Assembly (NCBI RefSeq): GCF_004208535.1
Contig: NZ_SGIS01000008.1
Coordinates: 1 to 64,000 of the forward strand
Source of the DNA: Sphingomonas populi
GTDB lineage: Bacteria > Pseudomonadota > Alphaproteobacteria > Sphingomonadales > Sphingomonadaceae
Length of the DNA stretch: 64,000 nt
Reading direction: 5' to 3'
Positions 25,902 to 34,128 of this stretch are shown piece after piece. A program made the translations under genes and the position numbers. Position 1 is the first letter of the stretch, and the number at the start of each line of letters is the position of its first letter. The notes under the pieces are model-generated. The model made no database searches. It saw nothing but the letters and a program-made list of their open reading frames with translations, and had not been told where the DNA came from.

Positions 25902-26818
25902 GCGAGCCGCCCACGCTCTCGATCCTGTGGCGCGGGCCGCTTTCGGGGTGCAACTATGCGTGCGGCTATTGTCCGTTCGCCAAGCGCAAGGACAGTCGCG
26001 CGACGCTCGCGACTGATCGCGCCGCGCTCGAACGGTTCGAGGGCTGGGTCGCCTTGCGCGCGCGGCGCGTGGCGATCCTCTTCACGCCCTGGGGCGAAGC
26101 GCTGATCCGGCGCTATTATCGCGAAACGATCACGCGGCTCTCGCATCTGAATCAGGTCGAGACGGTGGCGATCCAGACCAATTTGTCAGGCTCCACCGGC
26201 TGGCTCGCCGCGTGCGACACGCAGCGGGTCGCGCTGTGGACGACCTTTCATCCCGGCGAGACCGACCAGGCACGGTTCGTCACCAAGATCCGCGAACTGG
26301 CCGCGATGGGCATACGGCACAGCGTCGGGGTGGTCGCGCTGCGCGCGCATTTCGATGCGATCGAACGCCTCCGCGCGGCGCTGCCGCCGGAGACATATCT
26401 GTGGATCAACGCCGAGGAAGGGCTGCAGGGCTGCTATTCGGACGGCGAGGTGGAGCGGCTGGCCGCAGTCGATCCGTTATTCGAGCTCAACAACCGCGCG
26501 TATGCGACTGCCGGACGTGCCTGCGCGGCGGGAGAGACGGCGATATCGGTGCGCGGCGACGGAGAGGTGCGACGGTGCCACTTCATCGACACCCCGATCG
26601 GCAATATTCACGATCCCGATTTCGACGCGAAGCTCCGCGCCACGCCATGCAGCCGGGCGACGTGCAACTGCCATATCGGGTATCGCCATCTGAAAGACCT
26701 GGCGATGGCGGAGCTGTTCGGAGACGGAAGCACCGAGCGGCGGGCAAGCACCCCACTGCGCGGCGACGCGCTTGCCCGCATCGCCGCGTTCGAGTTTGGT
26801 CAGTTCGGCAGCGGATAG
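25898..26818 (+). CDS. STM4011-family radical SAM protein with twitch/SPASM-like C-terminus
   Basis: A 306-residue radical SAM enzyme and the last gene of the cassette. The cluster motif is GCNYACGYCPFAK (Cys18, Cys22, Cys25). The C-terminal part holds a second set of cysteines: Cys209, Cys227 (a C-x12-G-x4-C pattern), Cys251, Cys256 and Cys258 (CSRATCNCHIGY). That is reminiscent of twitch or SPASM domains, which bind an auxiliary Fe-S cluster and often modify peptides. This supports a peptide- or protein-modifying role, but the substrate is not known. It overlaps STM4012 by ATGA. No T-tailed terminator was seen right after it. Confidence 0.88.
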   Translation: MSEPPTLSILWRGPLSGCNYACGYCPFAKRKDSRATLATDRAALERFEGWVALRARRVAILFTPWGEALIRRYYRETITRLSHLNQVETVAIQTNLSGSTGWLAACDTQRVALWTTFHPGETDQARFVTKIRELAAMGIRHSVGVVALRAHFDAIERLRAALPPETYLWINAEEGLQGCYSDGEVERLAAVDPLFELNNRAYATAGRACAAGETAISVRGDGEVRRCHFIDTPIGNIHDPDFDAKLRATPCSRATCNCHIGYRHLKDLAMAELFGDGSTERRASTPLRGDALARIAAFEFGQFGSG

Positions 26819-26945
26819 CCGGTCCGCTCGGCCATCACCTTCTGCACGGCGCGGTCGCATTCGGCGGCGATATCGTCATGTGTGAGCGTCGCCGGCGCGA
26901 AGGCGACCTGGCGCGAGACCGCAACGCCGTTCCATGCAGAGGAGA
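26800..26945 (-). pseudogene. Remnant 3' end of an unidentified coding gene
   Basis: On the minus strand, sequence from about 26945 down to a TGA at 26800-26802 reads in one frame with strong G/C third-position bias. It includes VSRQVAFAPATLTHDDIA, AECDRAVQKVMAERTGY and PLPN-stop. No start codon or upstream body exists, because the compositional switch into the TetR 3' region occurs near 26945. It looks like the tail of a gene whose remainder was lost. The family was not recognised. It overlaps the STM4011 3' end by 19 bases. Confidence 0.35.
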
Positions 26946-26989
26946 TTTGGCATCGTGATAATGACCAGTCTCGCGGCGATATTCGCTTG

Positions 26990-27682
26990 TCAGCTAAAGC
27001 TGCGCTCGAGGGCTGCTACGGCCATGGTAAGCGCGATCTCAAAGCGCTCGCGAAATTGTTTGGGCTTGCGCTTCTGCAGGCCCTCATTGTCCGAAAGCAC
27101 CAGCATGTTGATGACTACGAGATATGAAAGCGCAAGACGATAATCTCCTAGATACAGATCCTCGGCCCCGACCATTCGGTTGATTCGATCCAGAAGCCAT
27201 CTCAGGTTGGCATTAAGGTCGGGGCGGGTGTCGCCAGCATGAAGTACGCCGGCTGGCCGTTGCTGGAGCAGGTACTTACTCATGAACGCCGCATAGGTGT
27301 GACGGCCCTCGCCATCGGTCAGATCCAAGATTGGCTCGCACAATATCCGCATGAGGGAGTGAAGATCAAACGGTCCCCCATTCGCTTCCAGCGTCGCAAT
27401 AGCTTCGCCGCGCGGGCCTTCCATCTGCCATACACGCCACGCAAAGATTGCCTGCACCAGCGCATCTCGATTGCCGAAGTGATATTGCACAGCGTTCGTA
27501 TTCCGATTGCCCGCCGCTTGAGCGATTTCGCGGAACGAGACGCTGTCGATCGAGCGCTGCGCATACAGCGATTCGGCCGCAGCGATGATCCGCAATTTGG
27601 TTTCGTCGGCAAAGTGTAAAGGCAATTCGGTCACTTTGCGGTCCGTACACGAACCCCGAGTGAATTCCAGTTCGCGGAGCAT
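26990..27682 (-). CDS. TetR/AcrR-family transcriptional regulator
   Basis: A 230-residue one-component repressor candidate. The N-terminal TetR helix-turn-helix covers about 27-75 (DETKLRIIAAAESLYAQRS, VSFREIAQAAGNRNTNAVQYHFG). The NTNAVQYHF variant of the recognition helix occurs in several catabolic TetR groups. The C-terminal ligand domain is not specific. It is divergent from the TBDR gene (165 bases between starts), so it probably represses the TBDR-sulfatase locus until the substrate or a product binds. Base composition is lower in GC than the cassette to its left, which fits a boundary between two blocks. Confidence 0.87.
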   Translation of the reverse strand: MLRELEFTRGSCTDRKVTELPLHFADETKLRIIAAAESLYAQRSIDSVSFREIAQAAGNRNTNAVQYHFGNRDALVQAIFAWRVWQMEGPRGEAIATLEANGGPFDLHSLMRILCEPILDLTDGEGRHTYAAFMSKYLLQQRPAGVLHAGDTRPDLNANLRWLLDRINRMVGAEDLYLGDYRLALSYLVVINMLVLSDNEGLQKRKPKQFRERFEIALTMAVAALERSFS

Positions 27683-27745
27683 GGGACCCCTTTCGTACAG
27701 GGTCTAACTTCAACTGAGCAGTCACCCCCCGTTACCCATTCCGCC

Positions 27746-27773
27746 CTGACAATTAAAACAGGTGCGTTATTTT
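27746..27773 (+). promoter_or_regulatory. Possible sigma-70-like promoter for the TBDR
   Basis: CTGACA (27746-27751) and TATTTT (27768-27773) are separated by 16 bases in an AT-rich part of the TetR-TBDR intergenic region, 75 bases before the TBDR start codon. A TetR operator would be expected close by, but no unambiguous palindrome was found. Confidence 0.35.
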
Positions 27774-27847
27774 TGATGGACGCATACGGTTTAATGACTG
27801 ACCGCTCAACAGACAGCGGCCTAAAAAAATATTTGGGAGAAGGTGAC

Positions 27848-30373
27848 ATGCCTCGACAGGCCCGGGCCGCGCACATTCGGTATAGCTCGACTGTAATGCG
27901 CGCGGCGCTTCTGACTGCGACCGCCGGGATTGGGCTGGCGAATTCCCCCGCTGCACTGGCCCAGACTGCGCAAGCCGCGCAAGCGCAGGAAGGCGGCATC
28001 GGCGACATCATAGTTACCGCGCGCAAGCGCCAGGAAACGACGCAGGATGTGCCGGTTTCAGTGGTCGCCATCAGCGCCGAGCGCATGCAGCAATATGATC
28101 TAAGCAATCTTGAGCGCGTCGCGGCGCAGACGCCCTCTTTCTCGATTGGGCGCACGCCGTCGGGCTCGGGCGCTACGCTCGTACTGCGCGGTATCGGGTC
28201 GAACACGACCTCCATCGGACTTGAGCAGTCAGTCGCAGTAATAGTCGATGGCGCCTATTACGGTCAGGGTCGCACGATCAACGAAGGGTTCTTCGACCTT
28301 GCCCGCCTTGAGATACTCAAGGGTCCTCAAGCACTGTTCTTCGGCAAGAATGCGACAGCCGGCGTCGTCTCGATCACCACGGCAGATCCCGGCGACAAGC
28401 TTGAGATCATTGCCCGCGGCGGGTACGAATTTGCCGCCAAGCAGGTCTACGGCGAAGCGATCGTCTCCAGCCCAATCAGCGATACGCTGGGAATCCGCAT
28501 CGCCGCGCGCGCGGCCAAGCAGTTCGACGGCTATTACCGGCAACTGGGCACCGAACAGCCCTATCCCACGATCGACCGCACTTCGACTGCTGTTCCGGGC
28601 GTGACCACCGCTCACACCTCCGGCCCTGCCGGCGACGGACGCGCCAAAGAGGCCTACATCCGCGGTACGCTAAAGTGGCAGCCGACCGACACGCTCACAG
28701 CCGTGCTGAAGGCGAACTACGGCATAAACGAGAACAACAACCCCAGTGCCGGCTCGGTCGTTTACTATTGCCCGACCGGAGCACTGGCGAGCAACCCGGC
28801 GATCGCCTGCGGCAAGCGCTTCGCATCGTCCGCGAACCGCACGCCGACCGACATCGCCGCAAGCCTGCCCTATTCCAACGCCGATGGCCAGCAGGGCAAT
28901 CAGTACAAGTCGTGGGCGGTGAATCTGGGCCTGACCTGGGCGATGGACGACCTGACGATCTCATCGGTCACCAACTACAATTGGAACCGCAACACCTTCC
29001 AGTTCGACGCCGACAGCGTGTCCCGCGCCGGTGCACCGGGCGTTTTCGCCACCGAGGATTCGACCTGGCACGCCTTCTCGCAGGAAGTGCGCGCGCAGAC
29101 CACTATCGGCGGGCTGTGGGATGCGATGATCGGGGGCTATTACCAATCGACCAAGCGCGACTACAACGCCTGGACGGCTTCGGGCGGCCTGGAGAACAGC
29201 GCGGCGACGCCGGGTTTCCGGCGCTATCTCGCCAATTCGAAGGATTCGCAGACCAACGGGCAGACGTTCGCGATGTTCGGCCAGTTGATCGTGCGCCCGA
29301 TCGACAAGGTCGAAATCACCGGCGGAGCGCGCTATACATCGGAAAGCAAGGACAGCTACTTCCTCCAGCCGTATTCGCATCCGATCCGCGTGGCGCAGGG
29401 GATCTTCCTCCCGGAGGTGACGCTGCGCTCCAACCAGAACTTCGAGGACTGGTCGCCCGAAGCCACCGTGACATACAAGCCCACCAACGACATCACGATC
29501 TACGGCGCCTACAAAACCGCTTACAAGTCGGGCGGTTTCTCGAACTCGGGCATCTACAGCCCTAGTGCCGGGCTGGCCGATTTCGAGTTCGATCCCGAGA
29601 AGGCCAAGGGCTTCGAAGTGGGCATCAAGACCACCTGGCTCGACCGCCAGTTGCGCCTCAACCTGACAGCGTACAACTACAAATACAGCAACCTGCAGCT
29701 CGACTTCTTCCGGTCGGACATTTTCGCCTTTACCACCATCAATGCAGGTTCGGCGCGCACCAAGGGCATCGAGTTCGAATTTCAGGTGGCGCCACGCGCG
29801 CTCGACGGGTTCGATCTGCATGGCAGCGTAAACTACAACCGCGCCCGATATGGCGATGCGCCGGGCTCGCCATGCTGGGCAGGGCAGACGCGGAATCAGG
29901 GGTGCAACCTGGTCTACGTCGCGACGACCGACAGCTCACGCCCTTTCAACCCTGCGACCGACACCATCGCCAATCGCCAGAACCTGAGTGGCCAGCCTAC
30001 CGCCAACGCCCCCGACTGGACCGGGAACCTCGGCGCATCCTACGAAGCGCACTTCGGCAGCGGCGCCAAGGCTGCTTTCGGTCTCGATGCCCGCTACAGC
30101 GGCAGCTACATCGCAACCGCCTTCGGCAATCCCTACACCTGGCAGAAGCGGTACGTTTCGCTTGACGGCAGCATCTCGCTCACCACGGCGGACGAGCACT
30201 GGCAGTTTCAGCTCATCGGCAAGAACCTCACCAACCGCTTCTATGTGATCGGCGGCAACGACACGCCCAACAGCGGATCGGGCACCGGCACCAATGCGGG
30301 CGTCGTCGCCGACCAGACTGGCTACGCCAGCCTTCCGCGCACCGTCCAGGCGCAAGTCACCTTCCGCTACTGA
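27848..30373 (+). CDS. TonB-dependent receptor (sulfated-substrate locus)
   Basis: An outer-membrane TonB-dependent receptor of 841 residues. ATG 27848 follows GGGAGAAGG at good distance. A long signal region ends near SPAALAQ. The TonB box and plug start follow (GDIIVTARKRQETTQDVPVSV). The plug (to about 200) has LRGIGSNTTSIGLEQSVAVI and LEILKGPQALFFGKNATAGVV, and the barrel ends with LPRTVQAQVTFRY and a C-terminal aromatic. This is the large family used by sphingomonads for aromatics, steroids and oligosaccharides. The following arylsulfatase suggests a sulfate ester as cargo. A hairpin terminator separates the two genes, and a TetR gene lies divergent. Confidence 0.92.
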   Translation: MPRQARAAHIRYSSTVMRAALLTATAGIGLANSPAALAQTAQAAQAQEGGIGDIIVTARKRQETTQDVPVSVVAISAERMQQYDLSNLERVAAQTPSFSIGRTPSGSGATLVLRGIGSNTTSIGLEQSVAVIVDGAYYGQGRTINEGFFDLARLEILKGPQALFFGKNATAGVVSITTADPGDKLEIIARGGYEFAAKQVYGEAIVSSPISDTLGIRIAARAAKQFDGYYRQLGTEQPYPTIDRTSTAVPGVTTAHTSGPAGDGRAKEAYIRGTLKWQPTDTLTAVLKANYGINENNNPSAGSVVYYCPTGALASNPAIACGKRFASSANRTPTDIAASLPYSNADGQQGNQYKSWAVNLGLTWAMDDLTISSVTNYNWNRNTFQFDADSVSRAGAPGVFATEDSTWHAFSQEVRAQTTIGGLWDAMIGGYYQSTKRDYNAWTASGGLENSAATPGFRRYLANSKDSQTNGQTFAMFGQLIVRPIDKVEITGGARYTSESKDSYFLQPYSHPIRVAQGIFLPEVTLRSNQNFEDWSPEATVTYKPTNDITIYGAYKTAYKSGGFSNSGIYSPSAGLADFEFDPEKAKGFEVGIKTTWLDRQLRLNLTAYNYKYSNLQLDFFRSDIFAFTTINAGSARTKGIEFEFQVAPRALDGFDLHGSVNYNRARYGDAPGSPCWAGQTRNQGCNLVYVATTDSSRPFNPATDTIANRQNLSGQPTANAPDWTGNLGASYEAHFGSGAKAAFGLDARYSGSYIATAFGNPYTWQKRYVSLDGSISLTTADEHWQFQLIGKNLTNRFYVIGGNDTPNSGSGTGTNAGVVADQTGYASLPRTVQAQVTFRY

Positions 30374-30394
30374 CATCCCCCATCCTCCCCTTGA

Positions 30395-30440
30395 GGGTCT
30401 CTGGTCGCAATAGCGAGACAACCAGAGACCCCCCTTTTTT
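30395..30440 (+). terminator. Intrinsic terminator after the TBDR
   Basis: GGGTCTCTGGT (30395-30405) pairs perfectly with ACCAGAGACCC (30421-30431) across a 15-base loop, followed by CCC and six T residues (30435-30440). This is a strong rho-independent terminator between the TBDR and the sulfatase. Sulfatase expression may therefore need readthrough or its own promoter. Confidence 0.82.
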
Positions 30441-30476
30441 ATCGTGGGAGGAGCGAACGCCAGGAAAGATGTAATC

Positions 30477-32792
30477 ATGACCAGATCGTTGCGCGTGTGG
30501 GCCGCCTTGCTCGCCACTTCGGCGCTTACCTGCGCGTCGCCGGGGCTGGCGCAGCCGGCGGGCGATACTGTTGGAAAGACCGTCGAGACAAGCCATGCGC
30601 CGCGCTGGCCGTCCGAGCCCACCGCCCCCAAGAGCGCGCCCAACGTCCTGGTCATCATGACGGACGACGTCGGCTACGGCGTCAGCAGTGCGTTCGGTGG
30701 GCCGGTCCCCACGCCTACGTTCGACGCGTTGGCGAGCAACGGCCTTCGCTACAGTCGCTTCAACACCACCGCGCTGTGCTCACCCACCCGCGCGTCGCTG
30801 CTGACCGGGCGCGAGCCGCACAACGTCAACATGGGCAACGTCACCAACCTGCCCACAGGCTATGACGGGTACACTACCGTCATTCCCAAGACCGCTGCGA
30901 CGATCGCGGAAATCCTCAAGGAAGGCGGGTACAACACCGCCATGCTGGGAAAGGGCCACGTCACGCCCGAATGGGAGATGAGCCCGGCCGGCCCGTTCGA
31001 CCGCTGGCCTACAGGCCTTGGCTTCGAGTACTTCTACGGCTTCCTGTCGGCGGATACCTCACTTTGGAATCCCAATCTCGTCGAGAACGAGAAGGCGGTC
31101 GAGCAGCCTGATGATCCGACCTATCACTTCGAAAAGGACATCGCCAACCACGCCATCGGCTGGCTACAGGCCCAGCACGCCAGCGCGCCGGGCAAACCGT
31201 TCTTCATGTACTACGCTCCTGGCGCCGCGCATACGCCGCACCAGGCACCGCGGGAGTGGCTCGACAAGTTCAAGGGTCGCTTTGACCAGGGCTGGGACAA
31301 AGTGCGCGAGGAAAGCTTTGAGCGCCAGAAGGCCATGGGCCTGATCCCGAAGGATTCGGTGCTGTCGCCGCGACCCGCCGCGTTGCCGGCTTGGGATACC
31401 CTCGACGCCGAACATAAAAAGGTCGCGGCGCGGCTGATGGAAGCCTATGCCGCTACGGTCGCCTATTCCGATTTCCAGGCCGGTCGCGTCATTCAGGCCC
31501 TGCGCGACAGCGGGCAGCTAGACAACACGATGGTGGTCTTCATCGAAGGCGACAACGGATCGAGCGCGGAAGGCGGCCTCGATGGCCTCGCCTTCGAACA
31601 GTCGTCGATCACCGGCCATAAAGAAACCTTCGCCGAACTCGCATCGCACTACGATGATATCGGCGGGCCGAACGTCTATAATCACTTCCCGGCGCCCTGG
31701 GCCTGGGCAATGAACAGCCCCTATCCGTGGTGGAAACAGATCGCCTCGCAGGCGGGCGGCACGCGCAATGGCATGGTCATCTCGTGGCCCGCGCGGATCA
31801 AGGATGTGGGCACCTTCCGCGTCCAGTACGCCCACGTCAGCGACATCGCGCCGACCATCCTGGAAGCTACCGGCGTCAAGGCGCCCAGCACGGTGCAGGG
31901 CATCCCGCAGCAGCCGCTCGACGGGATCAGCTTGGCCTACAGCTTCGCCGCGCCCAAAGCCGCCTCGCAGCGGCGCACGCAGGTTTTCGAGATGATGGAG
32001 AACTTCGGCGTCTACCACGATGGCTGGATGGCCGGCACTCTGCCCAAGCGCATGGCCTGGGAAGTGGGTGTGGGAGAAGACCGCAAGCTGGGCATTGGGC
32101 CGGACAGTCGCAAATGGACGCTGTTCAACCTCGACAAGGATTTTACCACGGCGAACGATCTGGCCACGAGCAATCCGGCCAAGCTCAAGGAAATGCAGGA
32201 TCTGTTCTGGAAGGAGGCGGCGGCTAACCACATCCTGCCGATCCATGACTACAGCGAAGGCGCGCAGGGTCGTCCTACGCTGGGCGGCAACCGCAGCCAT
32301 TTCGTCTACCGCGCCCCGCTCAGCCATCTGAACGAAGATGCGGCACCGCACACGATAGGCAAATCATTCACGATCGATGCGGACGTCGACGTTGGCACAC
32401 ATGCCAAAGGCGTCCTGGTAACACAGGGCGGCCGTTTTGGAGGCTATGCGTTTTATCTCAAGAACGGAATGCCCGTGTTTCACTACAATGCCGTAGGATC
32501 GGATGAATTCACCATTCGAGCTCCCAGCGCGCTCAGCGCTGGCCACCATAAGGTCACCGCAGCGTTCAAAGCAGACAAGGCGCAGGCCGGGTCAGGCGGC
32601 ACGCTCACCATCAGCATTGATGGCAAGCCAGTGGCCAGCGGGCAGATTGGTCGAACCATTCGTGGCTGGATGTCTCACACTGAAGGATTCGATGTGGGCA
32701 TGGATACGATCACGCCAGTCAACGGCGATTACACTGTGGCCGATAGCCGCTTTTCTGGCACAATCCGACAGATCGACATCGACCTCAAATGA
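30477..32792 (+). CDS. Arylsulfatase, exported
   Basis: A 771-residue type I sulfatase that hydrolyses sulfate esters in the periplasm. A signal peptide (MTRSLRVWAALLATSALTCASPGLAQ) precedes VLVIMTDDVGYG (metal-binding Asp63/Asp64). The modification motif is CSPTRASLLTGR with Cys101; this cysteine must be converted to formylglycine by a maturation enzyme, and none is encoded in the window. EGDNGSSAEGG later gives further metal-site residues. The C-terminal 150 residues form an extra beta-rich domain (GGRFGGYAFYLKNG, HHKVTAAFKAD), as in large PAS/AtsA-like arylsulfatases. The gene lies behind the TBDR and its terminator, and its product probably desulfates the imported cargo. Confidence 0.92.
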   Translation: MTRSLRVWAALLATSALTCASPGLAQPAGDTVGKTVETSHAPRWPSEPTAPKSAPNVLVIMTDDVGYGVSSAFGGPVPTPTFDALASNGLRYSRFNTTALCSPTRASLLTGREPHNVNMGNVTNLPTGYDGYTTVIPKTAATIAEILKEGGYNTAMLGKGHVTPEWEMSPAGPFDRWPTGLGFEYFYGFLSADTSLWNPNLVENEKAVEQPDDPTYHFEKDIANHAIGWLQAQHASAPGKPFFMYYAPGAAHTPHQAPREWLDKFKGRFDQGWDKVREESFERQKAMGLIPKDSVLSPRPAALPAWDTLDAEHKKVAARLMEAYAATVAYSDFQAGRVIQALRDSGQLDNTMVVFIEGDNGSSAEGGLDGLAFEQSSITGHKETFAELASHYDDIGGPNVYNHFPAPWAWAMNSPYPWWKQIASQAGGTRNGMVISWPARIKDVGTFRVQYAHVSDIAPTILEATGVKAPSTVQGIPQQPLDGISLAYSFAAPKAASQRRTQVFEMMENFGVYHDGWMAGTLPKRMAWEVGVGEDRKLGIGPDSRKWTLFNLDKDFTTANDLATSNPAKLKEMQDLFWKEAAANHILPIHDYSEGAQGRPTLGGNRSHFVYRAPLSHLNEDAAPHTIGKSFTIDADVDVGTHAKGVLVTQGGRFGGYAFYLKNGMPVFHYNAVGSDEFTIRAPSALSAGHHKVTAAFKADKAQAGSGGTLTISIDGKPVASGQIGRTIRGWMSHTEGFDVGMDTITPVNGDYTVADSRFSGTIRQIDIDLK

Positions 32793-33224
32793 CAAGAGGG
32801 CGTATGTCTTCAGACGCGCTTATCCCCATCGTTGGCGAGTATATCGACTTTCAGGCGGGGCCTTCGCGATTAAACCGTTAACCCGAGCTCTTCATCGCCT
32901 GGCCCTCACCTCCCAAATTGCGGCTCGCGGGTGAGAACGAAAGCCAACGGGCCGGAATGGGCCTATTTGTGCTCATTTGGGCCGAACCGGCACTTCAGTG
33001 CCCTACCTCTTGCACTCCGAATCGCGGCGCCGCATGAAGATATCGGATCAGATGTAGGTGCTACAGAGCTCTCGGGGTTTTGAACGGCCGGTCTTGCCAG
33101 ATGATTCAGGTCTTGAGCGCGTCCGGGACGCGACCACTGCATCAACATACGAAACCGACCAGCTTCATCTCGCTTTGCGGCAGGGGCGTTGCCGGTCAGG
33201 GTCGTGCCATATCGACCGCCCTTT
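32793..33224. other. 432-base gap with no secure gene
   Basis: A 25-codon frame starts at ATG 32803 after GAGGG (MSSDALIPIVGEYIDFQ), but it ends quickly and may be the severed start of a lost gene. The rest contains short GC-rich repeats and open minus-strand frames without starts or motifs. It may include a dispersed intergenic repeat, but no second copy was found in this window. No terminator after the sulfatase was identified. Confidence 0.4.
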
Positions 33225-33770
33225 TCAGGGGACGGATAGCGCGGTGTCCAACCGGCTCGGGAATTGCGCGAACAACGCCTCGGCCAGCTTGCCGGCGACA
33301 GCATCGGGCGCTCCCGCGCGCGTTCCGTCGACCTGCGCGGTCATGGCGCTTGCGCTCCATACCGGGTGCTTGTCGCTCCGCAGCAGAATCGTGACCTTGA
33401 GTTCGGTGAGGACGAGGCCCCGGAGTTGATCTTTGGTGGTCGGCAGCCGCATGCCCATGCCCACGCCCCAATTGGCGATACCTGCAGCCGGGGCCGTGCC
33501 TCTGGTGCCGGACGTCACGACGCCTTCGGCTTTTCGCGTAACGGCGATAATCGCGATGTAGCGGCTATGGCTCGGCGCCGGCAGCGGAATGAAATTGGCC
33601 TCCGCGCTCGCCGCCCGAACTGCGTCGGCAAACACCGGGTCGATATCACGCGCACCGGCACTGTCATCCCGCTCGACCGTGATCGTGCCGGGCGTGACGC
33701 GCGGGTTCGCCTCCTCGACTGGCGTCGCCGCTGCGGCGAGGGCACCGATCATGATCCACGGGAGCCACAT
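33225..33770 (-). CDS. Exported protein of unknown function
   Basis: A 181-residue protein. ATG 33770 gives a short signal-like start (MWLPWIMIGALAAAATPVEE). The mature part includes ANPRVTPGTITVERDDSAG, YIAIIAVTRKAEGVV, a Gly-rich GVGMGMRLPTTKDQLRG and KVTILLRSDKHPVWSASAM. The strand-rich pattern resembles small periplasmic lipid- or envelope-associated DUF proteins, but I cannot name the family. It sits between the sulfatase locus and a fragment of a Gfo/Idh/MocA gene. No operon partner is evident. Confidence 0.55.
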   Translation of the reverse strand: MWLPWIMIGALAAAATPVEEANPRVTPGTITVERDDSAGARDIDPVFADAVRAASAEANFIPLPAPSHSRYIAIIAVTRKAEGVVTSGTRGTAPAAGIANWGVGMGMRLPTTKDQLRGLVLTELKVTILLRSDKHPVWSASAMTAQVDGTRAGAPDAVAGKLAEALFAQFPSRLDTALSVP

Positions 33771-33885
33771 CGTATCGTCTCGCCTTCGGCGTGAGCCGCC
33801 GTCGATGGTTTCTAGGAGGCGCCAGCGCGGGAAACAAGCTGGCTTGGGGCAAGCGGTGGTCAGACGCGGCGGTGGCCTCGGCGCG

Positions 33886-34080
33886 GTGCTGACAATCCCG
33901 ACGGCGGCCATCTACACCTACGACACGGTCGATCGTATCGCCAACGATCCCGGCATCCAGATCGCCTACATCGTCCTGCCCAATGCGATGCACGCAGAGT
34001 TCACGATCCGCGCCTTCAAGGCCGGCAAGCATGTGCTGTGCGAAAAGCCGATGGCGGTAACACTGGAAGAGTACGATCGC
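33886..34080 (+). pseudogene. Fragment of a Gfo/Idh/MocA-family oxidoreductase
   Basis: About 60 codons match the NAD(P)-binding part of glucose-fructose oxidoreductase-like proteins: TAAIYTYDTVDRIANDPG, QIAYIVLPNAMHAEFTI, AFKAGKHVLCEKPMAVTLEE (the hallmark EKP). There is no start codon, no upstream GxGxxG segment and no C-terminal domain; the homology breaks off at 34080. It is the internal remnant of a deleted gene, wedged between two minus-strand genes. Confidence 0.75.
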
Positions 34081-34128
34081 AGGAAGTCGTCTTCCAAATG
34101 CGCGATCATGCTTCTTCCCACAGGTGGA

